A DNA stretch of 64,000 bases from Anthracocystis setariae (taxonomy: Eukaryota > Basidiomycota > Ustilaginomycetes > Ustilaginales > Ustilaginaceae). The stretch covers positions 496,001-560,000 of the forward strand of contig CAKMXJ010000002.1 in the NCBI GenBank assembly GCA_928724745.1, in the 5' to 3' direction. The number at the start of each line of letters is the position of its first letter. Within the stretch, counting starts at the first letter, position 1. The notes below the pieces were generated by a model. The model did no database searches and was not told the DNA's origin. It saw nothing but the letters and a program-made list of their open reading frames with translations. This document shows, piece by piece, positions 48,870-57,653 of the stretch. A program made the translations under genes and the position numbers.

Positions 48870-50054
48870 TTAGAGCTCATCCTTGCGGTTCTCAGCGTCC
48901 ATCTTCTGCTTCTCGGCCTGCGCGGCGATTCGCTCGTTGACAAAGGCACTCAAGACATTCTTCTTCTTGGTCAACTCGTCCACCTTTTTAGGAGCCAACT
49001 TGCTGGTTCCCTCGGCGTGCTTCTTAAGCATGCTGGTCAGACGCTTGGTCTCCTTCTCGACGTACCCGGCGCTGGCGTTGGCCTTCTCCACCACGCGCAT
49101 GTAGTAGTCGGCCACCTCGTTCTTTTTCTTGTCGCTCTTCGGGCTGGCCTTCATCGTCTTGACATAGTCGACAAACTCGTTGTAGATGCTCTCACGTTTG
49201 TCAGCGGCGGAAGTGTACCAGCGCGCAGCAAAGCCATCCAGGGTAGGCATTCGGCCGGCAAGGTCCGAGAGAAGTCCGCCCTTGGTGCGCCAGCTTTGGC
49301 ACTTTTCGTTGAGGAACTTGATGAATGCTTCTTCGTCACGGCCGCCATTGTAAGGCTGCGGGTTAGACTTGTCACCCTTGGGGAAGAACATAAGAGTTGG
49401 GTAAGACGAGACGCCGTATTTGGCAGCGATGGGCTTGTTGGCGGCATCATCAGCGTCCATCTGAGCCACAACACAGTCATCATCACCGGAGAAGTCCTGG
49501 GCAACCTGCTGATAGGTGGGGTTGAGGTTCTTGCAGTGTCCGCACCAAGGTGCGTAGAACTCGACGAGGACGTCCTTGTCCTCGTTCAGAACGATGCTGT
49601 CAAAGTTCTGGGCGGTGAGCTGTTCGGCAGCGGGAGGAGGAGGAGGCTTGATATTGCTCTTAGTTCCGCTCTTTTCGGTGACAAGCTTGGCAATGCTGTC
49701 AAGGTCACGTCCGGACTGGAACTCTTCGGGCTCAGTGGAGCCGGCAGGGTACCACTTGAGGGTAGGGAAGCCCTTGACGCCAGCCTTCTGGCCGAGATCC
49801 TTGTTCTTGTCCGCATCGACCTTGGCAATCAAGACGGTATCCTTCTTGCTTGCAAAGGCATCGGCAACCTTTTCATAGATAGGGGCGAGGTTCTTGCAAT
49901 GTCCACACCAAGGAGCGAAGTACTCGACGAGAACACCCTGCGATTTGCCTATGTGGTTTTCGAAGTCCTTGGTGGCGGTGAGGTCGAGCACGTTACTGGC
50001 GAGAGCAGTGGCAGCCAGCACAAATACGGCGACGGCAACAGAGAGGAACTTCAT
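48870..50054 (-). CDS. Protein disulfide isomerase with two thioredoxin domains (ERp38/P5-like)
   Basis: Intronless, 394 aa. This is an ER oxidoreductase. The signal peptide MKFLSVAVAVFVLAATALA is cleaved after residue 19. Thioredoxin domain a has the active site WCGHC with C50/C53. Domain a' has WCGHC with C171/C174. A Pro-rich linker (PPPPPAAE) separates the two. The C-terminal all-helical ERp29c-like D domain (about residues 270-385) ends in the retention signal KDEL. Two tandem a-type domains plus the D domain define the ERp38/PDI-D subfamily, seen in plants and fungi. ATG 50054 starts the signal peptide. An 8-bp UPRE-like site lies 163 bp upstream, consistent with induction by the unfolded protein response. 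ERV2, also in this window, is a plausible upstream oxidant. Confidence 0.95.
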   Translation of the reverse strand: MKFLSVAVAVFVLAATALASNVLDLTATKDFENHIGKSQGVLVEYFAPWCGHCKNLAPIYEKVADAFASKKDTVLIAKVDADKNKDLGQKAGVKGFPTLKWYPAGSTEPEEFQSGRDLDSIAKLVTEKSGTKSNIKPPPPPAAEQLTAQNFDSIVLNEDKDVLVEFYAPWCGHCKNLNPTYQQVAQDFSGDDDCVVAQMDADDAANKPIAAKYGVSSYPTLMFFPKGDKSNPQPYNGGRDEEAFIKFLNEKCQSWRTKGGLLSDLAGRMPTLDGFAARWYTSAADKRESIYNEFVDYVKTMKASPKSDKKKNEVADYYMRVVEKANASAGYVEKETKRLTSMLKKHAEGTSKLAPKKVDELTKKKNVLSAFVNERIAAQAEKQKMDAENRKDEL

Positions 50055-51670
50055 TCTGACTATCTGCGTTTGAAGTTGGACAGATATGGATGACACTCGT
50101 GGAGAGAAACCAGGCTGAGCCGCTCGGAGAAGCTTTCCATCTGGAAGAAGCCCGACCGGTACCGTACCATGCGATCGGACATTTTCCCCTTCAAAGTCAA
50201 TGCACGGTCGCCGATCTGACGTGGCCGCCGCCACAAGTCTTCTGATCGACTTTTCCGAAGTTTAGATGTGTCGATGTAACAAACCTTATACCAGGCCTCC
50301 GACTCCGAGCGTCGTTCCCCACCTATGATGTCCTCGGTCGTCATCGTCTTGCTGGTTTTATTGTTTGATGCACATAAGCCAACGTAAGAGCCTTCTTGGA
50401 CGAGGGTGGACTTGCTCGAATCAATGTTGCATTTCGATATATTTTTTTGTATGGTTGCGAGACAGCACGTTTTGACCATCCTTCGCCTCGGTATCCAGGG
50501 GCTACCTCAGGACCATGCATGAGCGGAAGAACGTGTTGGCCTCCCCAACGAGAGGTAATATGTCTACAGCTGAAACGATGGGCTCGACGATGTCAGTCCG
50601 GCGGTAAGTAAGCTGTTCACCTATCCGACTTATTAGCCGCTCACATCTTGGGGGAACGCTTGTCTGATTGCCAGTGATGCTCGAACGTGTCTCGAGCTAT
50701 GACCATTGTTCTCAACACAACCTGTATCATCACCTCGAGTCTGATATGCGATCGACGCAAGTATTTGCCTTCAAACCGCCATCCCCATCCCGAGCCACCA
50801 AAAAGTACGCTAACAGACCTCGGTTAATCGGAAGTAATCCATCCGTTCTCGCTTTGCGGTTGAGCACCCTCCTTCCTGCTTCCGAATCCCACTCGGCGAC
50901 AAGTCTGCCCTGATTGAGGGCTTGTGATTCGTCGGCCATCTCCGTACAAGGATGGAGCAGTTCTGCCGTCGGCTATGCGGCGGCGCCTGATAATGAGCGA
51001 AGAGCGTTCGGTGTGGTTCTAAATTCGCACTTGGGTCAAAGCTCGCTTAACTCTATCCTATTGCAAGACGCTCGGTTGATGGCAACGTGCTTAATCAATT
51101 CTACCAACGACCTTCCAGCATGACTTCACCTCTTGAGCCAACCGATTGGGATACTTTGAGCTTCACGTGCACAGAATGGTGAGTAGTGAACAGTTGGAAG
51201 GCTCAAGCCCGTGGTTGTTGCAAGACGACTTGAAGGGCGATTGTCTGGGCGCAAATAACTATGTCGTTAGCGCGAAATCATTGTCTTCGGAAGGCATGGT
51301 TGCGAGAAAATATGCTGCAGGATGGGCGGAACGTGCAAAAACGACATCATAGCCGAAGTGAGGGCAAAAGGAGACGTTTGATATCCACTAGCTCATCTAC
51401 GGCTGCTTCACATCCGTGCAGCAGCTTGACCAAGGTGAGGGGTGACCCTCTGTTTTAGGCAGACACAGCCACGCAAAGGGCGAACTCGCCTGGAGACATG
51501 GATCGACCCCGCTATTCCGGAAGACACCTTGGCTCACGCTATATGAGCTAGGAAAGATACATATAGAGCGAAAAGTCGAGCCTTAATCGGCATTTAGCAC
51601 CCATCGACTCTTCGCTCCACTCTCGACCCTCTCCCTTCTGCCCCAAGCTTCTCGTGCATCCTCGATCAAG
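50055..51670. other. Divergent region between PDI and RNase T1
   Basis: No gene is recognised in 1.6 kb of mixed composition. Promoter elements are expected at both ends: the UPRE-like octamer near the PDI, and a TATA-like ACATATAGAG around 51558-51567, about 100 bp before the RNase start. Short frames in the middle have no family resemblance. Confidence 0.45.
50217..50224. promoter_or_regulatory. UPRE-like octamer upstream of PDI
   Basis: TGACGTGG reads on the plus strand (CCACGTCA on the PDI strand), 163 bp upstream of the PDI start codon. It equals the core of the unfolded protein response element bound by Hac1/XBP1/ATF6-type bZIP factors. PDI genes are classic UPR targets. Binding by the fungal Hac1-like factor is inferred from position and sequence only. 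Confidence 0.5.
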
Positions 51671-52146
51671 ATGAAGTTCTCCCTGGCACTGCTCGCCGTG
51701 ATCCCTGCTGCGCTCGCCGCACCCCTTGTGCCCCGACAGGGCGGCGTCTCGGTTCAATGTGGCAACAACTACTACTCTTCGGACCAAGTTAACACCGCCA
51801 TCAACAACGCCCTCTCCGGAAACTACGACTACTCCGGCTACCCTCACGAGTACCAGTAAGTTTTGAACCCATGACCTCGTTTCTCGATTCATCGCGATAT
51901 CTTGTCTGACTGTCTCCGCTTTTTTGCTTTCCACTTGCGAATTATAGCGACTACGAAGGCTTTGATTTCTCCAACTACTGCAATGGTCCCTACGACGAGT
52001 ACCCTCTGACGGAGAGCTACAATGGCTACACCGGCGGTTCGCCTGGTGCGGACCGCGTCGTGTATGACAGTAACGACGGTACTTTCTGCGGTGCTATCAC
52101 TCACACTGGTGCGAGCGGTGACAACTTCTTGCAGTGCAACTACTAA
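51671..52146 (+). CDS. Secreted guanyl-specific ribonuclease (T1/N1 family)
   Basis: Two exons, 51671-51855 and 51948-52146, with a 92-bp intron (GTAAGT...TTATAG), giving 127 aa. It cleaves single-stranded RNA after guanosine. The signal peptide is [12 protein letters not shown], with a processing site near PLVPRQ. The mature domain has the T1 core. Splicing completes PHEYHDYEGFDF, where His59 corresponds to T1 His40. The second catalytic acid is Glu79 in YDEYPL (T1 Glu58), with Arg98 in PGADRVVY (Arg77) and His114 in THTGAS (His92). Four cysteines (30, 73, 109, 125) allow two disulfides. All catalytic residues are retained, so an active enzyme is expected. In plant-pathogenic smuts secreted T1-type RNases have been discussed as RNA scavengers or competitors' toxins; the role here is inferred. 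Confidence 0.93.
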
Positions 52147-52335
52147 GAAGTAGCATGAATCCAAAACACATGAGCGCCTTGCCCATGTTAAATCCTGTCT
52201 GTTGCCTTTTTTGATTGGTGTGGCGGCAATCTTGGCCGGAAGATTGATTGTGCACAAATTCGCCGTTCTCAGGGTCCTTGAGAATTAGATAAGGCCACCG
52301 ACACTTGCTACGTCGCCATCATCCGGCCTTCCATC

Positions 52336-53091
52336 ATGACTGGTGCAGCTCAAGAGCCTTCTTCGGCGTTTCCGCCATCGTCTGTTGCAGGGAGTGTACG
52401 AAGCAAGCATGGCGATGTTGCTCTGCTGACGTATGACGAATTGGGTGAAAAGGCAGCGATTCGATTCGTTGCGGATGATGGTGCGGGCGCAACGGTGTTG
52501 TTCAGTGGCACCACTCGGGACAGTTTCAAGGGTAAGTTGTCAACCTACTATTATGGCTCTTTCAATGCGATGCACTAAACCAAATCTACTCGCTATGACG
52601 CTGACGATGCGACTGCAGGCAAGCAAGTGACCAAACTCGAATACGAAGCATATACCTCCTTGGCGCTCCGGACGCTCTCATCCCTGCTGGACTCTGCACA
52701 TACATCTGCCCCCTTCGCTCTGCATCCTATCCCCGTATCCACCAATGCCGCCCCGTGCGAGGCCGATAAGGACGACCGCATTAGCAGATGCTACATCGCA
52801 CATCGACTTGGCGAGGTCAAGGTGGGCGAATGCAGTATACTGATCGCGGTGAGTTCGCCGCATAGGAAAGAGGCGTTCGTGGTGGCCGAGTGGTTGTTGG
52901 AGGAGGTTAAGAAGAACGTAGCTGTCTGGAAGTGCGAGTTCTATGCAAGTGGAGACCGGTTGACGGCGTTGGATGGAGCATGGACTCCGATGGATCCGAC
53001 CAGGCAGAACAGCGGACGGGAAGAAACGAGCGATGCGAATGAACAGCGGAACTGGAGCTGGAAGGTCAATTTCCCTACTCCCTCGACTTGA
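52336..53091 (+). CDS. Molybdopterin synthase large subunit (MoaE/MOCS2B)
   Basis: Two exons, 52336-52531 and 52619-53091, with an 87-bp intron (GTAAGT...CTGCAG), giving 222 aa. As a heterotetramer with the thiocarboxylated small subunit it inserts sulfur into precursor Z to form molybdopterin. Conserved blocks: GATVLFSGTTRDSFKG across the splice junction, LEYEAYTSLA, RCYIAHRLGEVKVGECSILIAVSSPHRKEAF, and LLEEVKKNVAVWKCEFY carrying the catalytic Lys residues. Compared with MoaE there is a 30-residue N-terminal extension, an insertion after SLLDS with ALHPIPVSTN, and a C-terminal Asp/Asn/Arg-rich stretch before WSWKVNFP. No other molybdenum-cofactor gene is nearby. It lies 189 bp downstream of the RNase on the same strand. 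Confidence 0.92.
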
Positions 53092-53520
53092 TGGGAAGCG
53101 TCGATGGCTTCACTTGACCAGCGCCGTAATGACATTGCATCGAAGCAGCTACACGAAGAGATGCTAGGCTCACACCAAGGCCAATTGTTGTTTGCATAGG
53201 CTGTGGAAGCTAGGCCGAGATGCAAGAGAAGCCCGACAGAAAACTGAATCAGGCCGAGAAAGGATCTCAGCCATCCATTCAGCTCGGCGGCTTCTTGACA
53301 CAAGCGACTGCCCATGTCAGTTTGTTCGGCTTCATTTGTCCTCTTGACACCCAAATTCAACGCCTCACAGGCGGGTTGCAGATCCGCTTTGCCCGACTGT
53401 CATCTGTCTCGTGCGATAGTCGACACGTGACGTCGTCCGTTTAGCGAGCCTGGGTGACCTTTTACCAATTTTTGCACTCCGCTCTTGTCGTGAGTTCTCG
53501 CCTTCCGACTCGATTTCACT

Positions 53521-53623
53521 GTGTAAATAATGGGTTCTTCGTCGATCTAACAGTCGACTGAGCCGGCATAACTAGCTCAGCTCGTCTGTTATACTTCTTG
53601 GCGTAATACCATCATCTTTACAC
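53521..53623. repeat. Possible 103-bp inverted-repeat element remnant
   Basis: The segment begins GTGTAAA and ends TTTACAC. The ends are perfect inverted copies for 7 bp and partially for about 15 bp (left GTGTAAATAATGGG against right-end complement GTGTAAAGATGATGG). The immediate flanks, TCACT and TCAAT, are similar but not identical. It could be a MITE or LTR remnant, or chance. Confidence 0.25.
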
Positions 53624-53660
53624 TCAATCTTCACTTCGTCTATGCTCAATAGCATGACAG

Positions 53661-53684
53661 CTCTCTCTCTCTCTCTCTCTCTCC
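53661..53684. repeat. (CT)n microsatellite
   Basis: An uninterrupted CT dinucleotide run of about 11 units, continuing into CTCCTC. Purely structural; no coding role is seen. Confidence 0.85.
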
Positions 53685-54869
53685 TCCTCATCGCGTCTCT
53701 GCTTAGCCGCGCTGATCCCAGGCTCGCTTAGGCAAAAAAAATTTAGTTTCCCACCCTGTTTCCCACCCTTTGTACCGCCTCGCTTCGCTCCGCTGCGCTC
53801 GTCCGGCCCCCCCTACGGCGGGTCCGGGAGCCTTAGAGCCTTAGAGCACGCTCTTGCTACCGGCAATTCCATTCCCTTTCCGTGTCTTCCTCCTTGTGAT
53901 TCACCTAGTCTGGCGACGGATCTCCCTTCTCACCTGGAGGACATCATGTGCTGTTCCGCGCTCAGTGTAATTCTCGTCTCACGCTTGCTGCATCCATCAA
54001 AATGACATCGATCACTCACTTAGCTCAAGCGCACTGCATGTCAGAACCTTAACCTTAACCTAGGTTATGACAGTAGTTCTCGCAGGAAACCGGAAATCGA
54101 GGAAATTTTGCGGTACTGTGCAAGAAGCTTGGGAGAATCGGGAAGTCCAAGCCAGAAATTGTAGCTTGATTTCCCGATTGTTACGTGAGTGGTACGCAGC
54201 GCGTAACAGCGACAATTTCGCCACGAGCAGAGAGGTCCGCGGGCTAGGGAAATGATCAAGAAAGGTACGAGTTTGAGTCTACAAGAAGGACAGACGAAGG
54301 GAGCCTGTGCACTGTACTGCAGTCTACCGTAGAAAGACTGTTTTTGCCCAATACGTAATGAGCTAATGAGCTGATGCGTCTTTTCATGCCCGTACCGGAC
54401 AAACCCCGTTTGCTCATCTCGACAGCGTTCTCTACCGGTCATTTCACAATTATAATAAGGTAGAGCCTGTGATCCACGGTCCCGCACGGCTGATTGTAAG
54501 ATTGGCACATGCGCGTCCAATGTGCGCTTTCACGAGAGAAAACTTTGCACCTTTGCCTCCACTCGACTGAGCTTCCACGCGGAAATTGAGCCCAAAAGTT
54601 GGGGATCGTCTCTGTCGTGTTCTGGCGTTGACCCCGGACTAGAGTGCGCTACCTCCCCACAATCGGAGGATCCGTGCAACTGCAGCAACCCGCAGCAGCA
54701 CAGTATCACTTGTCAGGAGGACTGTGGTACGAAGCATCTTTTAGGGTCCTCGACGTGATGAATTGCCACTATTGACCTCCAGCTCTGCTGCGCCGCTTCA
54801 TCCTATTCCCACGCCACCATCACCACCATCCTTACCATTCCCCGTCCTTTCTCGTAACGCACAGCAAAG

Positions 54870-55886
54870 ATGACCCTCAACTTTCCTGACCCCACCGAGC
54901 GCTCTCACTATTCGGAGCTGCCGTCGCAGTACGCCGAGGCATTGGAGAAGGCCAAAGCGCTCTTCTCTTCGGAAAACGACCCGGCGAAGGAATCCGAGTG
55001 GGAAGATGCGGGCGAGCGCGAAGAGGTCAAGCTCTTCAAGAAGACCAACCCCGAGAACGCATACGACGTCCCCATCGTCAAGGGCTCCACGCTCGTCGAG
55101 AACGCCACACCCTCGCAGATTCTTGCCGTCATCCAGCAACCTGGCATGAGGAAGAAGTGGGATCCACGCTTTGACGCTGCCAACCAGCTCGACCGCTACA
55201 GCGCACAGCAGTACCTCTTCTACACTTACATGAAGAGTCCCAGCTACTTTGTCTGGGCACGCGACATCGTCGGTGTGCAGCAGAACATCGTCAGCGACGG
55301 CGGTGACCGCATCCAGGTGGTCCAGACCTCCGTCGACGCCGATGAGTTTGTCGATGAGGCTGGGTCGTACTCCAAATCGCGCACTCGCGCTACGCTCGAA
55401 GTGTCCGCCTGGGATCTCGTCAAGCAAGGCGCCAATACCAAGGTCGAGTATGTGGTCAAGATCCACCTCAACGGCTCGTTGCCCACATCCGTCGTGTCGA
55501 TGGTGGCCACAGAGACTCCCATGTGTGTAGGTCGGGTGCGCGATGTCTACTACACCCACGGCCACCTCCCCTACGACGCCGCCCAGGAGAATGGCGACAA
55601 GTCCATCTCCAAATCCATCCTGCTTTACTCCGAGTACGAAGACGGTGATGGCTCCGAGGCTGCTAGCGGCGAAAAGAAGTGGTCGGTTTGGTACTACGCC
55701 ACGGGAGAGGAAGAGATCAAGCTCAGGTACGATAACCAGCGTCTCTACCCAGATCTCAACGTCGCAGTCCAAGGCGATGCCAAGGATGCCGTCACCGCCA
55801 GCGTCGACAAGGATGCAGGCATCGTCACCGTCAACGTCGCAGAGGCGGCTAAGGATAAGCATTTCTCCCTCGTCTTCACCCCCTAA
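54870..55886 (+). CDS. START lipid-transfer-domain protein
   Basis: Intronless, 338 aa. The START (StAR-related lipid transfer) domain spans about residues 45-260. It shows EVKLFKKTNPENAYDVPIVKGSTLV, the characteristic QPGMRKKWDPRFDAANQLDRY and YFVWARDIVGVQQN. It also has a SRTRATLEVSAWDL strand, then VVKIHLNGSLPTSVVSMVATETPMCVGRVRDV, which corresponds to the omega loop and the C-terminal lid helix. There is no signal peptide or membrane helix, so it is probably cytosolic and binds a sterol or phospholipid. The C-terminal about 80 residues form a further beta-rich part with WSVWYYATGEEEIKLRYD and are not part of standard START. It converges on HEM25 with 125 bp between stop codons. Confidence 0.85.
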   Translation: MTLNFPDPTERSHYSELPSQYAEALEKAKALFSSENDPAKESEWEDAGEREEVKLFKKTNPENAYDVPIVKGSTLVENATPSQILAVIQQPGMRKKWDPRFDAANQLDRYSAQQYLFYTYMKSPSYFVWARDIVGVQQNIVSDGGDRIQVVQTSVDADEFVDEAGSYSKSRTRATLEVSAWDLVKQGANTKVEYVVKIHLNGSLPTSVVSMVATETPMCVGRVRDVYYTHGHLPYDAAQENGDKSISKSILLYSEYEDGDGSEAASGEKKWSVWYYATGEEEIKLRYDNQRLYPDLNVAVQGDAKDAVTASVDKDAGIVTVNVAEAAKDKHFSLVFTP

Positions 55887-56011
55887 TCACTCTCCTCTGT
55901 ACGTCGTGAATGGATCGAGCGTCTCTACCCACCGCGTTTGTTTTGAGCGGAGTGTAAGTATTGGTGCTAGATGTAGTGTTACATTTGCCTCTTGCGATGT
56001 GTTGTGCAATT

Positions 56012-57220
56012 TTAGACTTGTTTGACATCGCTTTTCGGTGATGTGTGTGCTAACAAATTGGCTCTCTTCGCTTCTCTTTCGGTATACCATCCTCTAGCGC
56101 CTTCAAAGATCCCCCACCCGATGGCTGAACTTGCCGCCTTCCTCGCGCACCTCAGCCCCAATCCATCCAACAATGCCCTCGGTCCACTTACCGCCCACAG
56201 GTGTTTCGTCATTGCCAGTAAACTCGGCCGTCTCAATGCTGCCGATTGGATGGCTGGTGATGTGTCGTATCTGAGTGCGATCTGGTTGAGCGTTTCTGGG
56301 GGAGTGGTTTGCATGCGTGTTTTGATGATGTCGAACGGATGGGTGATGACGGTCGCTAGTGTTCCTGCGAGAAGGCCCGAGCCCGAGACGATGAGCCAGT
56401 TGCCAGTGCCGAGCTTGCTGTCCATGCGTTGGGTGAGACCCGAAAGGTTGGTCTTGCAAGCTTCGTATAGTGCCAAGTAGAGGCCGGCGTACGGAGCATC
56501 GCGTAGCGCAGTGGCGGTGAAACCTTGGAAGAACCCGCGAAATCCACTTTGCGAATGAATCTCTCGCATCGACGAGAGAAGCGTGCGCTCGGTCGTCGCC
56601 GAAAAGTTGCTGCTTTCGAACCGCGCTTTGACCACAGTCACCGGGGAAAGAATGAAGCCCACTGATACCCTGGCCACCGCCCCTGTCAAGAGGTTGCCCG
56701 TAGTGGAGAGCTTGGCAAGGGTCGAGGAGCCTACAGAGGATTCAGCCGGGTTCACCGAGACAGAAATGAAAGGAATCTGTCGAGCACTGGCGACGGAGCG
56801 CAGGTGGGAGACGGAGTAAAAGTACAGAGCAACTCCGGGCACATTGCGGATCACGGTGGGCGTCGTTCCTCGCCATAGCCCGTGGTAGCCGTGACTATCG
56901 ATGATGTTCTTTGTAATGGATATCAGCTTCTGCGTACGAGACTGGTAGACCTTTGTTGACGTCGTCGATGTGGTCGAGGTAGTGTGATCCAGCTGTTGCA
57001 AGCGAGTTTTGAGCAGATCGAACGGCTGCAGCAATACACATGATGCGAAACCTGACACGGCACCGAAAGCCAACGTTGCGTATGGTGGAATCGAAGCTGG
57101 TTTTCCCTTTGCCGGCAACAACGCATTCGCATTGACCCCTTTCGCCGCCGCTGTGACCGAAGTGATTGAGCTAGCCGCACGGCCCGCTTCTTCCGTAGAT
57201 GAAGTGGTCGTTGCCATCAT
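56012..57220 (-). CDS. HEM25: Mitochondrial glycine carrier HEM25 (SLC25A38)
   Basis: Intronless, 402 aa, with three mitochondrial-carrier repeats. It imports glycine into the matrix for the first step of haem synthesis. Signature motifs are QPFDLLKTRLQ (repeat 1), SPVTVVKARFES (repeat 2) and HPFDIIKTRMQ (repeat 3). Family-typical segments include GYHGLWRGTTPTVIRNVPGVALYF, GFRGFFQGFTATALRDAPYAGLYLALYE and the terminal GLGLRCARKAASSAIGWGIFEG. An N-terminal Thr/Ser/Ala extension of about 45 residues and a Ser-rich loop in repeat 1-2 make it longer than the roughly 300-aa yeast protein. The two adjacent Met codons at the start leave the exact N-terminus open by one residue. Confidence 0.93.
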   Translation of the reverse strand: MMATTTSSTEEAGRAASSITSVTAAAKGVNANALLPAKGKPASIPPYATLAFGAVSGFASCVLLQPFDLLKTRLQQLDHTTSTTSTTSTKVYQSRTQKLISITKNIIDSHGYHGLWRGTTPTVIRNVPGVALYFYSVSHLRSVASARQIPFISVSVNPAESSVGSSTLAKLSTTGNLLTGAVARVSVGFILSPVTVVKARFESSNFSATTERTLLSSMREIHSQSGFRGFFQGFTATALRDAPYAGLYLALYEACKTNLSGLTQRMDSKLGTGNWLIVSGSGLLAGTLATVITHPFDIIKTRMQTTPPETLNQIALRYDTSPAIQSAALRRPSLLAMTKHLWAVSGPRALLDGLGLRCARKAASSAIGWGIFEGARGWYTEREAKRANLLAHTSPKSDVKQV

Positions 57221-57653
57221 GTATTAAGCCCAGACTCCGGATCGAATGTCCAAGATAGAGTTGTCGCTTAAGGGTCAACCATCTCCCCACCAAGGAATGT
57301 TGGACTGGAGTGCGGTAATGATGGTGGGAGATAGGTTGGGTAGAGGGAAGAAATGGGAATGTGCAGTGGAGGGTACCGGAAGCGACGGTCAGGTAAGCGA
57401 ACCCACCGGACAAATTCATTTCAAGGGTCCTTCTTTGCTGTGATCGTCAGCTGCCCAGCACGGCTGCTCAGCTGCAGCTGTCTCATGAAATCGTTCCGAC
57501 TTTTCAACGTGCGCATCCCGGATACCCGAACCGGCATCCGCCTCACACCAAGCCCACTCACCGCTCACCATACAGAAAAGAATCAGTGCATACAAGTTCT
57601 ACAATTGTCCATACGTAAAATTTGGAGGAACAACAAAGCATCATGATACAGCA
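57221..57653. other. Spacer upstream of HEM25
   Basis: This 433-bp spacer lies between the HEM25 start and the 3' end of the NIPA gene, both minus-strand. No gene or repeat is evident. Confidence 0.4.

Larger units (their letters stand above)
53092..54869. other. Gene-free, repeat-like region
   Basis: No gene in 1.8 kb. It holds a possible small inverted-repeat element, a (CT)n run, a duplicated TTTCCCACCC(T) motif (53751-53770), a GC-rich Ser-codon-like CGCTTCGCTCCGCTGCGCTCG stretch (about 53778-53801) and duplicated AGCCTTAG units (53829-53847). A telomere-like TTAACC run follows at 54046-54064, and GTGCACTGTACTGCAG at 54307-54322 upstream of the START gene. The patchwork suggests decayed mobile DNA, an inference. 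Confidence 0.4.

Noticed and set aside
49017..50093. 358-codon plus-strand frame opposite the PDI gene
   Set aside because: Antisense shadow; the minus strand encodes an unmistakable PDI.
53560..53600. TAGCTCAG reminiscent of a tRNA D-arm
   Set aside because: No T-arm or acceptor pairing follows within tRNA length.
54065..54520. 151-codon minus-strand frame
   Set aside because: No family resemblance; overlaps the START-gene upstream region and a TACTGTAC-type motif.
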